Assembly: GCA_963678675.1 (NCBI GenBank)
Contig: OY783197.1
Span: 14,776,460-14,840,459, forward strand
Origin: Xiphydria camelus
Lineage: Eukaryota; Arthropoda; Insecta; Hymenoptera; Xiphydriidae
Direction: 5' to 3'
DNA length: 64,000 nucleotides
This document shows, piece by piece, positions 11,006 to 21,951 of this stretch. A model generated the notes under the pieces. The model saw only the letters and a program-made list of their open reading frames with translations, was not told the DNA's origin and made no database searches. Made by a program: the position numbers and the translations under genes. How positions within the stretch are numbered: the stretch's first letter is position 1; every line of letters starts with the position of its first letter.

Positions 11006-12576
11006 TGAAATACAATTGTAAATGGTTTTTTTTTATATAAGGTACAAATCATAACGAATATTCAAAAAAAATTACACTGTAATTCGGCTTAGAACCTAAC
11101 TAAATGTTAAGAATTATTTTCTAAAACTACATTATTATCAAATGTATTATATGACTTAAAACCACTTACCACCAGGTATAGAATCCATGTTAACCCATTT
11201 GCATCCAAGCGCGGAATATTCCACGAGCCGCGACTGCACTGTTAACCTCTTAGGCACGGCTGAATTTTTCGCGGTGCTGTTTCTCTGTACGGCAGAGTTC
11301 AACGCGTTCTGAACTGAGAATGACTACGAGAACGTTTTCTCGAAGAAAGGACTTTTCGAAAATGTTTATGATTACAAATTCCCAAGAACGGTACAATCAA
11401 GGCGGCCGGGCCGGCCGGTTGTTCTCTCCAGATGTGTCCAAAGCTTTCCTACCCCGAACGCATGCATTCCTGTAGTTTATTGCCACGTCCCTACTCATAC
11501 TTTTAGGCTGGTCAATGCAAACTCAAAACGTTCGTTGTACATTACCAAAATGTTCTTACATTATATTACAACGAAGTGCATAATTTGGTATTTTTACCAA
11601 GATTTGAAGAAGCCAGCAAATAAGTAATTCTATTATTATCTATACTTATAGTAATATTCCCGTATATGAAGATGTTCAGTGTGCATATTAAGAAGATCAG
11701 TGTATTCTAAACAAGTTTTACTTTCTTTGTGAAAATCTTGAGTAAGTGTTGTCAATCTGTGTTTAAATTTAACAAATCCAGGTTTTAAAAACCATCTAAT
11801 TTTGTTTTTTAAACTAAAATTTAGTTTAATTTAACATTGAAAAGTAGTTTGACATGTTATCATTTCAATATTTGTCGAAGGAAGTGTAAAAACAACGCTA
11901 ATCTCCTCATTTGAACTTAACCAGCGTAAGTCGCATTTGCTGTCGACAAATTTTTAAATAAATAATAAAATAACTATAGAACTTCGGAATAATTCATTGC
12001 AGATGTTTCCTGTAAAAAATGTCCGAAAACCGCCTTCATTTCTAAGCTATCACACTAGAGTCCCCATTTAATCTTTAATAATTAATATTTTCAATTGGCG
12101 AAAATATGCGCAGACTTTTCTTGAACATTCTCAAGAACCGTCCCCTTTATTACCAAAATACATTAAAACCTTAGCTTAATAGAGCTTAGAACCTAACTTT
12201 CATCCTACATATTTATAACGATATGTGAAACGTTTACTCAATATTTAACCACTTGTTGCACATGTTCCGATTTTCAAATTTGCCATATGAAATTATAGAA
12301 AGTATGGGTAAAGCCTCCATAACAAAATTAACTACTAATTACCACTACTACTAATTATAATTTTTTTTTACCACCACTTTCTTTGCTTCCTAAATATACT
12401 GCGACGAGGAGTCTATAAATTATACAACTTTCGATTAATCTGACAAAGAGTGACGCGCTTCCCCCGCCTTTTTCTTAACGGCATATAATGCAGGAAACTC
12501 TAAACTACAGTCTCCAAGAAAAGTAATTACATTTTTGCAATTTTTAATTTTTGGATTTTGGCCAGCTATTCCTGCA
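11006..12576. other. Non-coding part of Transib copy 2
   Basis: Sequence between the transposase 5' exon and the right end (reading on +). It holds no recognisable frame. TTAACCCATTTGCATCC at about 11192 and TTAACCTCTTAGGCACGG at about 11240 look like termini of TTAA-type MITEs, but I found no matching second ends. Confidence 0.5.
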
Positions 12577-12750
12577 TTTGGCCCCACTGTGCGGCGTTCT
12601 CATCCTAGATTAGATGCGCCAGGTCTCACTGCAACCATCATTTCCACGACACCTCAGGTATTCAGCGGCTGCCCCGACGCACGGCAGCCGCTTCGCACTC
12701 AAACGGCCCCTCTTAGGGCCCCCTTCCTCCCTTCTCCTCCTCCGGCCACA

Positions 12751-14117
12751 ATGAGCCAAAATCAAATAAATCAAAACAATCCCTCTCAGGATACCCCTCC
12801 AAACGCCGCTCCCATCGAGCAATCCTCTAATCCCGAGGGCAATATGCCATCTCAATCCTCTCCGTCCGCTGAATCCCTAAGCGCGACTCTCCACCGGCTT
12901 CAACGCGAAAAGGATTAGGCTCTAAACTTCATCGCGGAAATCAACGCGCAAATCGCCAGTATCACGGCCCGCATGAGCACCCCTGCTCAAGCCTCCCCTC
13001 CCACTCCCGTCGCGTCGCAACCCGCCCCCGCGATGGAAACCGACGATCGCCCGTTCAAACTCCGTCTCGAAACCCTAGAAAGCGCGGCAGGCTTTCCAGG
13101 CAAACCGAGAGCAGCTCCTCTGAACTGGAATCGGACTCAGACTCAGAAGCCGAGAATAACTGGGACGTCGGTCACCTCCCTCCCATCTGCATCAAGCAGA
13201 AAGCAAAGTGGAATAAAATAAAAGAATTCCTGGCGCACGAGGACATCCCCATCCGCCGCGCCATTAACACCTCCGACGCGGTCAAAATCTTTCTCAACTC
13301 GGTCAGAGATGTCCGCCTACTTACATCCAAACTGGAAAAAGATAAGATCCAATTCACCACCAACCAGGTCAGACAAGACAAAGACCTCACTGTCGTAATC
13401 AGAGGAGTCATCGAGACCCTTTCCGATGAGGACATCCGCTCCGAATTGGAAACCAAAGGGCTCTCCATCAAATCGGTTCACTGCATGCGCAAGGGCGACA
13501 AAATCTGGCCCCTTGTGTGCGTCAACCTTGACGTCAAATCCCCTTTGGCCAAAACGATATTCAATCTGAGTTCCCTTTCTGGACTCAGCATCAAGGTCGA
13601 GCCCAGAAGGAAATCAAACACCACTCCGCAATGCCGTCGCTGTCTTAAGTACCGACATACGGCAAATTACTGCCACTCCGCATGGCATTGTGCCTTCTGC
13701 GCACGTTCGTACTACACCGCTGAATGCCGCGATAAGGACAACCCTGAAAAAACGCCAACCTGCTAACTGCGGCGGCCCACACCGTGCCACTTACCGAGGC
13801 TGTCCAAAAGCTCCTCAAGTAAACACGATCTCTCGCCCACGAGTATCGCCCCCCTCACCGCCGGCCACCGCGACGGCCGCTTTCTGGCAAAACCACCCGG
13901 TAGGCATCCCACCTCCGCCACAAAACGCACCATCCCCTTCGCTCTCCCGCTCCTACACGAGCGGCCCTTCCCCCCTCACTCACCACGTCAACCCGCTCTA
14001 ACTATCCCGGCACCTGCCATCCTACACCAGAATCAGGCTGTTCTACAGCTTTTTCGAGACTTCGCCACCCAACTCGTCTGGGCACTCCAGCAACCGAACC
14101 CCCCACAACTCCAGTAA
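12751..14117 (+). pseudogene. LINE ORF1 (gag-like, CCHC zinc knuckles)
   Basis: I chose ATG at 12751 because the sequence before it crosses the Transib end and a pyrimidine-rich leader. The product would be a nucleic-acid-binding gag-like protein. The N-terminal part is rich in Ser, Pro and Gln, then comes a pre-knuckle domain ending at the zinc knuckles CRRCLKYRHTANYC (about 13630), CAFC...C and NCGGPHRATYRGC. A stop (TAG) interrupts it at about 12916, with frameshifts near 13090-13220, 13765 and 13990. The last codons (ALQQPNPPQLQ) end at 14117, just before ORF2. Confidence 0.65.
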
Positions 14118-14127
14118 GGACCATCTC

Positions 14128-16677
14128 TCCACCCTCAACTGGAACGCGAACGGCATCCTAGCTTCCGGTTCGCACAGAGTCCTACTACTCACTCAACTTC
14201 TCGAAGAGGCTTCCATTGATGTTGCCTGCGTAACAGAAATCCACCTTAATCCTCAACAAAAACTGTACATCCCTAATTTCACAACCTATAGGTCGGATCG
14301 CCCGAACTCTACCCACGGAGGTGTAACGACGATCGTCCGTAACACCATTCGGCACCGTGCCATCAGCTCAACTTCCCCTTCCCTCGAATTCTGCGGGATC
14401 ATTATCACTCATAACAACTCGCCACTAAAAATCATCACCTGCTACTCCCCCCCGAATACTTATAACCTCTCTGAATTACCGGCCCTCTTCGACCGCGATA
14501 CTCTCACGATTCTGGCGGGGGATTTCAATGTCAAGCACGCGAAGCGTGGGGTTGTCGCATCAGAAATCGTAAAGGTAATACCCTACTAAATCTCCTACAT
14601 ACTCACAGCTTTACAATTGACGCCCCAGCAGAATACACTCACTACACAGAAGGTACCAAGAAAAAGCCCGATATCCTAGACATATTCATCTCTAAGAACA
14701 TTACAATTAATAAGGATCCCTGGACTATCCCAGCTCTCAACACTGACCATAACCCAGTCCTAGAAATCCCAGGCAACCCCTCCTCTGTGTCCCTAACAAA
14801 AACCAAAATCGACTGGTTGGCACTCCGCTTCCACCTCGAAACCACGTCCTTTAAATGCTGTAATATCCGTTCTACCGCTGACGTTGACGCCGCCATCAAT
14901 TCGCTCACCTGCGAAATCCAAGCTAAAATTGAACTCGCGCTAGCTCTCGTTCCCCATCTCCACAACCAAAAACCGACTTCCACCTGAGGTCCGTGCCCTT
15001 ATAGACAAAAAGAGGAGAGTACGCAGATTCAACAACTATATAGCTATAGACGAATCTTCCCCCAGAAGCTGTTGGAAAATAATAAAGTCTCTTAGAAACA
15101 AAACGCCTCACCCTTCTCCCCTACTAAGGGACGGTATTTCCTTCGCGGCCGACGAGGACAAGGCAAATATTCTCGCAGAGTCCCTCAGAGAGCAATGCTC
15201 CCCGTTCCCGACCCGGGAAAAATTTGCAAATTTCCACGCCACAGTAACGGAAGCAACCAAGAACCACAAATCCACTGATCTCTCCTTTGATCACACCACT
15301 CCCGCAGAAATTGCGCAGGCCATTAAATCATTAAAAAATAACAAAGCTCCAGGTCAGGACGCTATCCCCAACGGGGTCCTAAAAATATTGCCGCATGCCC
15401 ACATAGTTGCGATCTGCAACATTGTCAACGCAATGTTGCGCTTTCAATACTTCCCCGCAGCCTGGAAGACGGCCACCATCATCTGTCTTTCGAAGCAAGG
15501 TAAGCCTCTAAATCAGGCCGCCAGTTACAGGCCAATCAGCCTCCTCTGCACCCTTAGTAAGGTAACCGAGTACGTCATCCTCAACCGCCTAAATAAATTC
15601 ACCACGGAAAACAACACTCTCCCAACTTTCCAGCATGGTTTCCGCCCCAAACACAACACCTGTCATTAACTCCTCTGGGTAGCAGAGCTTTTAGCCGACA
15701 ACTTAAACAAAAGCCGTCACACATCGATGCTCCTTCTGGATGTCAAGCAGGCCTTCGACAGAGTTTGGCACGATGGGCTAATATACAAACTAATTCAGTT
15801 AAATTTCCCCCGCTATCTTATAAGAATCGTTCGCTCCTTCCTTACGGACAGACTCTTCAGAGTCAAGTCAGGAAACTTTCTTTCTGCCCCAAGACCCGTC
15901 ACCGCAGGTGTACCTCAAGGCTCCAAACTCTCCCCTGCTCTATTTAACATATATTGCCACGACATTCCCACTCACAGCAAGATAGTCACGGCTCAATACG
16001 CCGACCACGTTGCCCTTCTATACTCCTCAAAAACCAAAAAATTCTGCTCCTCAGTAATGAATAAATTCATTCCCACGCTCCTTCATTGGTACCATCAATG
16101 GGGCTTCTCTTTAAACGAAACAAAATCAGAGGCAGTGTTCTTCTCGTGCAGGAACATCCCCACCGACGTGTTAACGGTAGGCACCCATCGAATTCCCTGG
16201 AAAAACTCTGCAAAATACCTGGGAGTAATCTTCGACAGAAAACTCGGCTGGTCGAAACAGATCACCGCCGTGCGAAATAAAGCTATCGGAGCTTTCGTCG
16301 CCCTCAAACCCTTCTTTAATAATAAAGAAATCTCCCAACAGTCGAAAATTCGAGCCTTTTTTTTCAACGCCATAATCAGGTGCCTGTGCACCTATGCTAT
16401 CCCCATCTGGGGCTCAACCTCCCCACCCAAATTCCAAAGGGTACAGGTGCTATATATGAATCTTCTTCGAGGCTCACTTAATACTCCTTGGTTCATCAGA
16501 AACAAGCAAATACTGCAGCAGACCGGACTCCCCCCTCTTCACGACGCAGCGATAAAACTCGCTACAAATCTCCGCCACTCCATTAAGAATCACCCAAACC
16601 CCTCCATCCAAGCGCTGAGCAGCTACTCCCGCAAAGCTAAGGATAAAATCAAGAGGCCGTGTGCCCTCATATCGTAA
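14128..16677 (+). pseudogene. LINE ORF2 (AP endonuclease - reverse transcriptase)
   Basis: The protein would nick target DNA and reverse-transcribe the LINE RNA. The endonuclease begins LNWNANG (about 14140), with GDFNVKH at 14520 and DHNPVL at about 14745. The RT follows with NNKAPGQDAIPN (about 15340), SYRPISLL (15522), LLLDVKQAFDRVWHDG (15727) and GVPQGSKLSP (15907). The catalytic box reads YADH at about 15997 instead of YADD, which should abolish activity. Frameshifts occur at about 14545 and 14985, and a TAA stop lies at 15667. This is a dead copy. Confidence 0.75.
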
Positions 16678-17289
16678 TCCCCCCCCCCCCTCCCCCCCGT
16701 AAACCAATCTAGTCTCGTTGTTGCGCAATGCGGCCTTTGCCAGCCCGCAAGGCCCCTAACTTCTTCTTCTCTCAGGTTCAGAACTCCACAGGTTGGTAAT
16801 CACGAGGAGGGGTTTAGTCGGTAAAAATCCGACACTACCCCAACATCATCTCGGGTGTCTTAACCCATTAAGTCCGAGAAATACCCAATTCTCAATTGAA
16901 GTTTGAGACTTATTTTCTACAACAAAAAATTGGAATAAAAATTCCAAACATAACTATTCCACTATTTTTGGGTGTGCTCTTTCGATTGGTGCAGTCAGAA
17001 TTACATTTTCATGACTCCGAAAACCAATATGGCGCATTCTAAATAAAAAGTGCACAAAATTTCGTGTGTTTCATTTTTATGTGATTTTTTTTCGCATCAA
17101 TAAAGTCGCAGGATCGAAGCCAAATTGCGGCCAAAGGGGGACGCAATATGTGAACTTTAATTAGAAATTTGTTTATTTTGCTATGAATCAACGTAACCTC
17201 TTCAAAACTTTAATATATCGAAAAAATATACGTTATTTGATCAATTATGAACATTATTGATGAAATTGATATCTCTAGTGGTACAATCG

Positions 17290-17690
17290 TCCCGAAAATG
17301 TATGTACAGGGCTTTTCAGGATCGCTGATCATGAATTTAAGGTTACATTTTTTAAATTCAAGATGGCGGATCCAATATGGCATACCGAAATTCATAAAAT
17401 GCTTCTAAATCATGAGAAAATGTGTATACGGGGGTTTTCGGGGTCGTCGATCACGAATTTGGGATTAGATTTTTTAAATTCAAGATGGCGGATCCAATAT
17501 GGCATACCGAAATTCATAAAATGCTTCTAAATCACGAGAAAATATGTATACGGGGGTTTTCGGGGTCGTTGATTATGAATTTGGGATTAGATTTTTTAAA
17601 TTCAAGATGGCGGATCCAATATGGCATACCGAAATTCATAAAATGCTTCTAAATCACGAGAAAATGTGTATATGGGGGTTTTACGAAAGA
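17290..17690. repeat. 122-bp tandem array in the left arm of the piggyBac element
   Basis: ATGGCGGATCCAATATGGCA recurs with GGCGG at 17365, 17487 and 17609, exactly 122 bp apart. The right arm has a single unit at about 20085-20225 (complement). Each unit contains GGGGTCGTTGATTATGAATT, aligned with the Transib and foldback units. Confidence 0.9.
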
Positions 17691-18266
17691 AAATTGGTTG
17701 TTTAGTCCGTTTCATGTGAACATTTCCCAACTCAAACCTCGTAGAAACTTTATATTTTTATATATTTTCTAATTATTTAGTTCTTTCTGCGATAAACTTC
17801 GCTATTATTCTCTCCGCTTGACTTGATGATAATTTCAAATTCAGTTACCCGGCACTTCTAGTAGCTTCATCACGCGTCATTAGTCTAATTACACTTTTGA
17901 ATACTAATATTTGTTGCAACCCACCCGCAGACTCTCGCGACGCGCCTGAAAACAGGCAACACCTTAGATAGGCTGCAGCGCGCAGCACTATGCAAGCAGT
18001 ACTGAGCCTGACCGGTAGGTGGCGAAGAGCTTGCGTCGCCTCTCCCACAAACAAACCCCGTCACTGAGGGTATAAATTAGCACCTCCCTGAGCGCCCCGC
18101 TTACATCATATTTTCAGAGTTATTATTGAACGTGAAATTCATATATACTATTGTTTATATAAAACTATATGTACTTTTTGGATAGTCGAATATTTGTTCT
18201 TACCCGAAAAGGATAATTGATTTTCGACTCGCTTTTTCTCTGCTCGTACCTATTATTACTTGAAAC

Positions 18267-19923
18267 ATGGTACCAAAACGTAAAAGAAAGTCAACAGCTA
18301 ATCGTCTGGATTATGAAGTTGACAGATCGGATGATAATTATGATCAAATGTTACTTCTACCAAATTCAAGTGATTCTGGAGGCTCAGATGAAGAATCCGA
18401 TATTGATCACGATGGCGATGATGAAATAGATGAAATTCTATCAAAGTATTCATACACAAATGTATCTAGGTCATACGATGATAACCAAACAAAGTTAGAG
18501 AAAGATCATGAGTACGTTTGGGTTGATGGTGAGAAAAAGTATAGTAATGAAATAATGAATAAATGTTTTCTCAGTGAAAATCAAAAAAGAAGTATACATA
18601 ATTCCCCTCATATGTTCAACTATTTGAACACTTCTTTTCAATCGAAATGAAAAATTATATCGTGGAAGCCACCAAAGAGAATGGGTATACTCTAAATCTA
18701 GATGATTTGAACACTTATATAGGAATTCTCATTTTATCAAGTTTCAATAAACGTAAATCTCAAAAAGATTATTGGTTGCTTGACCCTCTTTTATGTTGCG
18801 AAATAGTTCGATCTGCCATGCGACGTGATACTTTTCTTGAAATAAAATCGAACATAAAGTATTCAAAAACTAGCGATGAAAAAAAAGATGATAAAGCTTG
18901 GCGAGTTCGGGTGTTGCTGGAAAAGTTCCGTAAGAATATTACAAAATTTGGCTTTTTTGAATCTGCGTTATCGGTCGACGAAATGATGGCTAAGTCTTAT
19001 GCCAGAACTAGTTTGAAGCAATTTATCCGCGGAAAACCGATACGATTCGGTTTGAAATTTTGGGGAGTATGTTCAGCAAACGGATATTTATTTGATCTTG
19101 ATCTGTACTGTGGGAAGGGATCACAAGTTGATAAGCTAAATAAATGCGTCCTCGGTACAAAAGTTGTCATGCATCTATTGCATAAATTTTTTAAGGATAC
19201 ACCCTCCTCTAATATATCGAAATATCATTTATATCATGACAATTATTTTACTAGCATTGATCTCATGTTACACCTAAAAAAATTGGGACTAAAATCCACA
19301 GGACACAGACAGGTTCGAGATAACAGAGTATCAGCCAAAAATATAATTGATAAAAAAGCTCCTAGAGGCACATTTCTTTCAAAACATGATGAAAACAGTG
19401 GAATCAATTATATTAGTGTGATGGATTCTAAGCAGGTCTCTATAGTTTCGTCAGCTACAGGAGTGACTCCAAAATGTTATCTTCTAAAAGATATAGTGCA
19501 AAAGATCATTCAAGAGTATCTATTCCATTCCCTAACGCTTTTCATGTTTATAATCAATTCATGGGTGGAGTAGATCTCCACGACAGTCACTGCAACAACG
19601 TGCAGCCATGTATACGTAGCAAAAAGTGGACTCATGTAGTTTTTATACGTCTAATTCAAGCCGCAATCACAAACGCACTTGTGATTTATAATTTATCAAA
19701 AGTTGAATCAAAAAAGATTGGTACGAAAGATATTGCTATGAGTATTGCTAGATATTATTTGGATATTGGACAGAAGAGGTATAATAAAAAACATAAGTTT
19801 TGTCAGAAAACTAGTAAAAGAAAATGTTCCACGAGGGAATGTATTATTCGCACACACATATACTGCTCCACTTGTGATTTGTATTATTGTAAAACTTGTA
19901 AAGACAAATCTCATGTAAATTAA
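18267..19923 (+). pseudogene. piggyBac-like transposase (two frameshifts)
   Basis: The protein would cut and paste the element at TTAA. An acidic N-terminal part (18267-18650) is followed in the next frame by the catalytic core. DDD residues are visible in SVDEMMAK (about 18975), YHDNYFTS (about 19237) and, in a third frame, NQFMGGVDLHD (about 19555). The tail is Cys-rich (CSTREC, CSTCDLYYCKTCK), as in piggyBac. The frame changes occur at 18647, where the upstream TGA and downstream ATG overlap as ATGA, and near 19490. Chance indels are the simplest reading. Confidence 0.85.
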
Positions 19924-20733
19924 AAAAAAAACGTGAAAAACTAAAAAAAGCATAAAAAAATATAAAAACTTTTAAAATAAAAAAAATGTATGAAAAAGAC
20001 TCTTACCGTCCACCCCTCCACGTGGTTTGAGTTGGAAACGTTCACATGAAACGGCTAACGGACGGAAACAACCAATTTTCTTTCGTAAAACCCCCATATA
20101 CACATTTTCTCGTGATTTAGAAGCATTTTATGAATTTCGGTATGCCATATTGGATCCGCCATCTTGAATTAAAAAAATGTAACCTCAAATTCATGATCAG
20201 CGACCCTGAAAAGCCCTGTACATACATTTTCGGGACGATTGTACCACTAGGGATATCAATTTCATCAATAATGTTCATAATTGATCAAATAACGTATATT
20301 TTTTCGATATATTGAAGTTTTGAAGAGGTTACGTTGATTCGTAGCAAAATAAATAAATTTCTAATTAAAGTTCACATATTGCGTCCCCCTTTGGCCGCAA
20401 TTTGGCTTCGATCCTGCGACTTTATTGATGCGAAAAAAAATCACATAAAAATGAAACACACGAAATTTTGTGCACTTTTTATTTAGAATGCGCCATATTG
20501 GTTTTCGGAGTCATGAAAATGTAATTCTGACTGCACCAATCGAAAGAGCACACCCAAAAATAGTGGAATAGTTATGTTTGGAATTTTTATTCCAATTTTT
20601 TGTTGTAGAAAATAAGTCTCAAACTTCAATTGAGAATTGGGCATTTCTCGGACTTAATGGGTTAAGAAGATTCCCCTCCTCGCCCGCTCTTCAAAAACAA
20701 AAGAAAAGTACGAGGACGAGAGCTCCGGCGCAG

Positions 20734-21300
20734 AGATGTCAGTAACTAGTTACTTTTGTATCGACTTACACAAAAGTTACACGCTATAGGCTGTATTAGG
20801 AAACGTAATTCCTTACGTTACATTGCTACACAGTTATCGAGGTATCGCTTGTTACTTGTTCCATTTATAACAAGGAACGAAGAAGTTCAGTTATTTGTTA
20901 CACTTGTATCGAATAAGAAATTTTATTTCGTTACTCATTACATTTGTATCCAGTAACAATATGAAATTTCGTTATTTATTTCTGTTCGTAGCGTGTGTAA
21001 TGAACTAAAATTTCATTACTCGATACAAATATAATGAGTAACGCAATTAAATCGATACTCGCGATACAAATGTAACAAGTATCGCAATTAAATTGGTTAC
21101 TCGATACAAATGTAACGAGTAATGCAATTAAATTGATACTCGATACAAATGTAACAAGTATCGCAATTAAATTGATACTCAATACAAATGTGACCAGTAA
21201 CGCAATTAAATTGGTTACTCGATACAAATGTAACAAGTATCGCAATTAAATTGGTTACAATTTATTAATGATTAGAACGTCAACGTCTGGTACTGACATA
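20734..21300. repeat. hAT-like MITE remnant with 40-bp minisatellite
   Basis: Starts CAGAGATGTCAGTAAC and ends near GTACTGACAT, a degenerate inverted match. Between about 21000 and 21260 the unit GATACAAATGTAAC repeats every 40 bp (21062, 21102, 21142, 21182, 21221), with alternating forms of TTACTCG/TACTCG. The minisatellite is clear; the MITE class is a guess from the terminus. Confidence 0.55.
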
Positions 21301-21437
21301 TTCATAAGACATTTCTATGTATATACATATATATATATATCCATTGGATATTGTATATCCGCCAACGTATGTGCAATGTATATGAAATGTATGTGCAAAT
21401 GCTATATGGGAAATTGGTTAGTAAACTTGATTTTTTA

Positions 21438-21950
21438 CTAGCAGCCCGTCCCGGCTTCGCACGGGTAGATTGTGGATTGATTTTGTCCGTCCACCATTGT
21501 TTAAACATTTTTAATACAAAACTTTTAGTATTTTTCCCGGGCTACGCAATGGTCATATTGGATTTGACCTTGACCATGATCTTCAAGGTTATATCGAGGT
21601 CAAATTAATTTTTTTTCACGTTCAAATGTGTCCTTGACCATTTTTTTCATGTTACCTTTATTGTCAGCGGAGGTCAAATTTAGGTCAAGTATAGTTCGAC
21701 TTTTTGAACACCCTGTATAAGATTTACTAACTCAGAAACCTTCGCGGATATGCGTCCAACTGTTCCCCAAATTTTCATCGCAATCGGATGAACGGTTTAG
21801 GAAGGCATAATAATCATCCGTACCGGTACTTTTTGAACACCCTGTATAAGATTTACTAACTCAGAAACCTTCGCGGGCATGCGTCCAACCATTTCCCAAC
21901 TTTTCATCGCAATCGGATGAACGGTTTAGGAAGGCATAATAATCATCAGT
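21438..21950 (+). repeat. RTE/SINE-like dispersed repeat with about 128-bp tandem units (left part)
   Basis: Begins CTAGCAGCCCGTCCCGGCTT, a start seen in arthropod RTE- or SINE-type repeats. It then holds two units starting TTTTTGAACACCCTGTATAA (21701 and 21830) and ending AACGGTTTAGGAAGGCATAA. The array is interrupted by the Tigger insertion at 21952 and resumes at 24869. Confidence 0.55.
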
Positions 21951-21951
21951 A

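Larger units (their letters stand above)
8683..12591 (-). mobile_element. Transib-like DNA transposon, copy 2, with perfect ends and 5-bp TSD
   Basis: The element begins CACAGTGGGGCCAAA at 8683 and ends with the exact complement of those 15 bases at 12577-12591. Both ends have GGCCAAAAT at positions 29-37, separated from the outer block by 13 poorly conserved bases. The flanking CGGCG (8678-8682 and 12592-12596) is a perfect 5-bp, GC-rich TSD, as expected for Transib. It is inserted in the 5' region of a Jockey-like LINE. It carries a 122-bp tandem array near its left end and a broken, internally deleted transposase on the minus strand. About 1.6 kb (11006-12576) is upstream non-coding sequence. 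Confidence 0.9.
12597..16859 (+). mobile_element. Jockey-like non-LTR retrotransposon (decayed)
   Basis: A CpG-rich body with ORF1 (gag-like, zinc knuckles) and ORF2 (AP endonuclease plus reverse transcriptase), followed by a 3' region with a short hairpin TTTAGTCGGT/ATCCGAC near 16815. Its 5' part continues to the left of the Transib insertion (before 8683). The 3' side is cut by the piggyBac insertion at the TTAA at 16860, and a short continuation may lie at 20662-20720. Base composition is clearly more GC-rich than the neighbouring elements. Confidence 0.75.
16864..20661 (+). mobile_element. piggyBac-like transposon with long inverted repeats
   Basis: Both ends read CCCATTAAGTCCGAGAAAT inward and are flanked by TTAA (16860-16863, 20662-20665), the piggyBac target. 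Inverted repeats run inward for about 660-880 bp. They are nearly identical except that the left arm carries three tandem 122-bp units and the right arm only one. A TATA-like GGGTATAAATTAG lies at about 18068 before a broken transposase. Inserted at the 3' end of the Jockey-like LINE. Confidence 0.92.

Noticed and set aside
11190..11260. TTAA-type MITE starting TTAACCCATTTGC or TTAACCTCTTAGG
   Set aside because: No matching second terminus was found.
12535..12918. 127-codon frame spanning the Transib end and LINE leader
   Set aside because: Its start is inside the transposon terminus; the real ORF1 start is ATG 12751.
21000..21260. 40-bp regular array as CRISPR or telomere-like repeat
   Set aside because: Units are contiguous, diverged and without spacers; they fit a minisatellite inside a MITE remnant.
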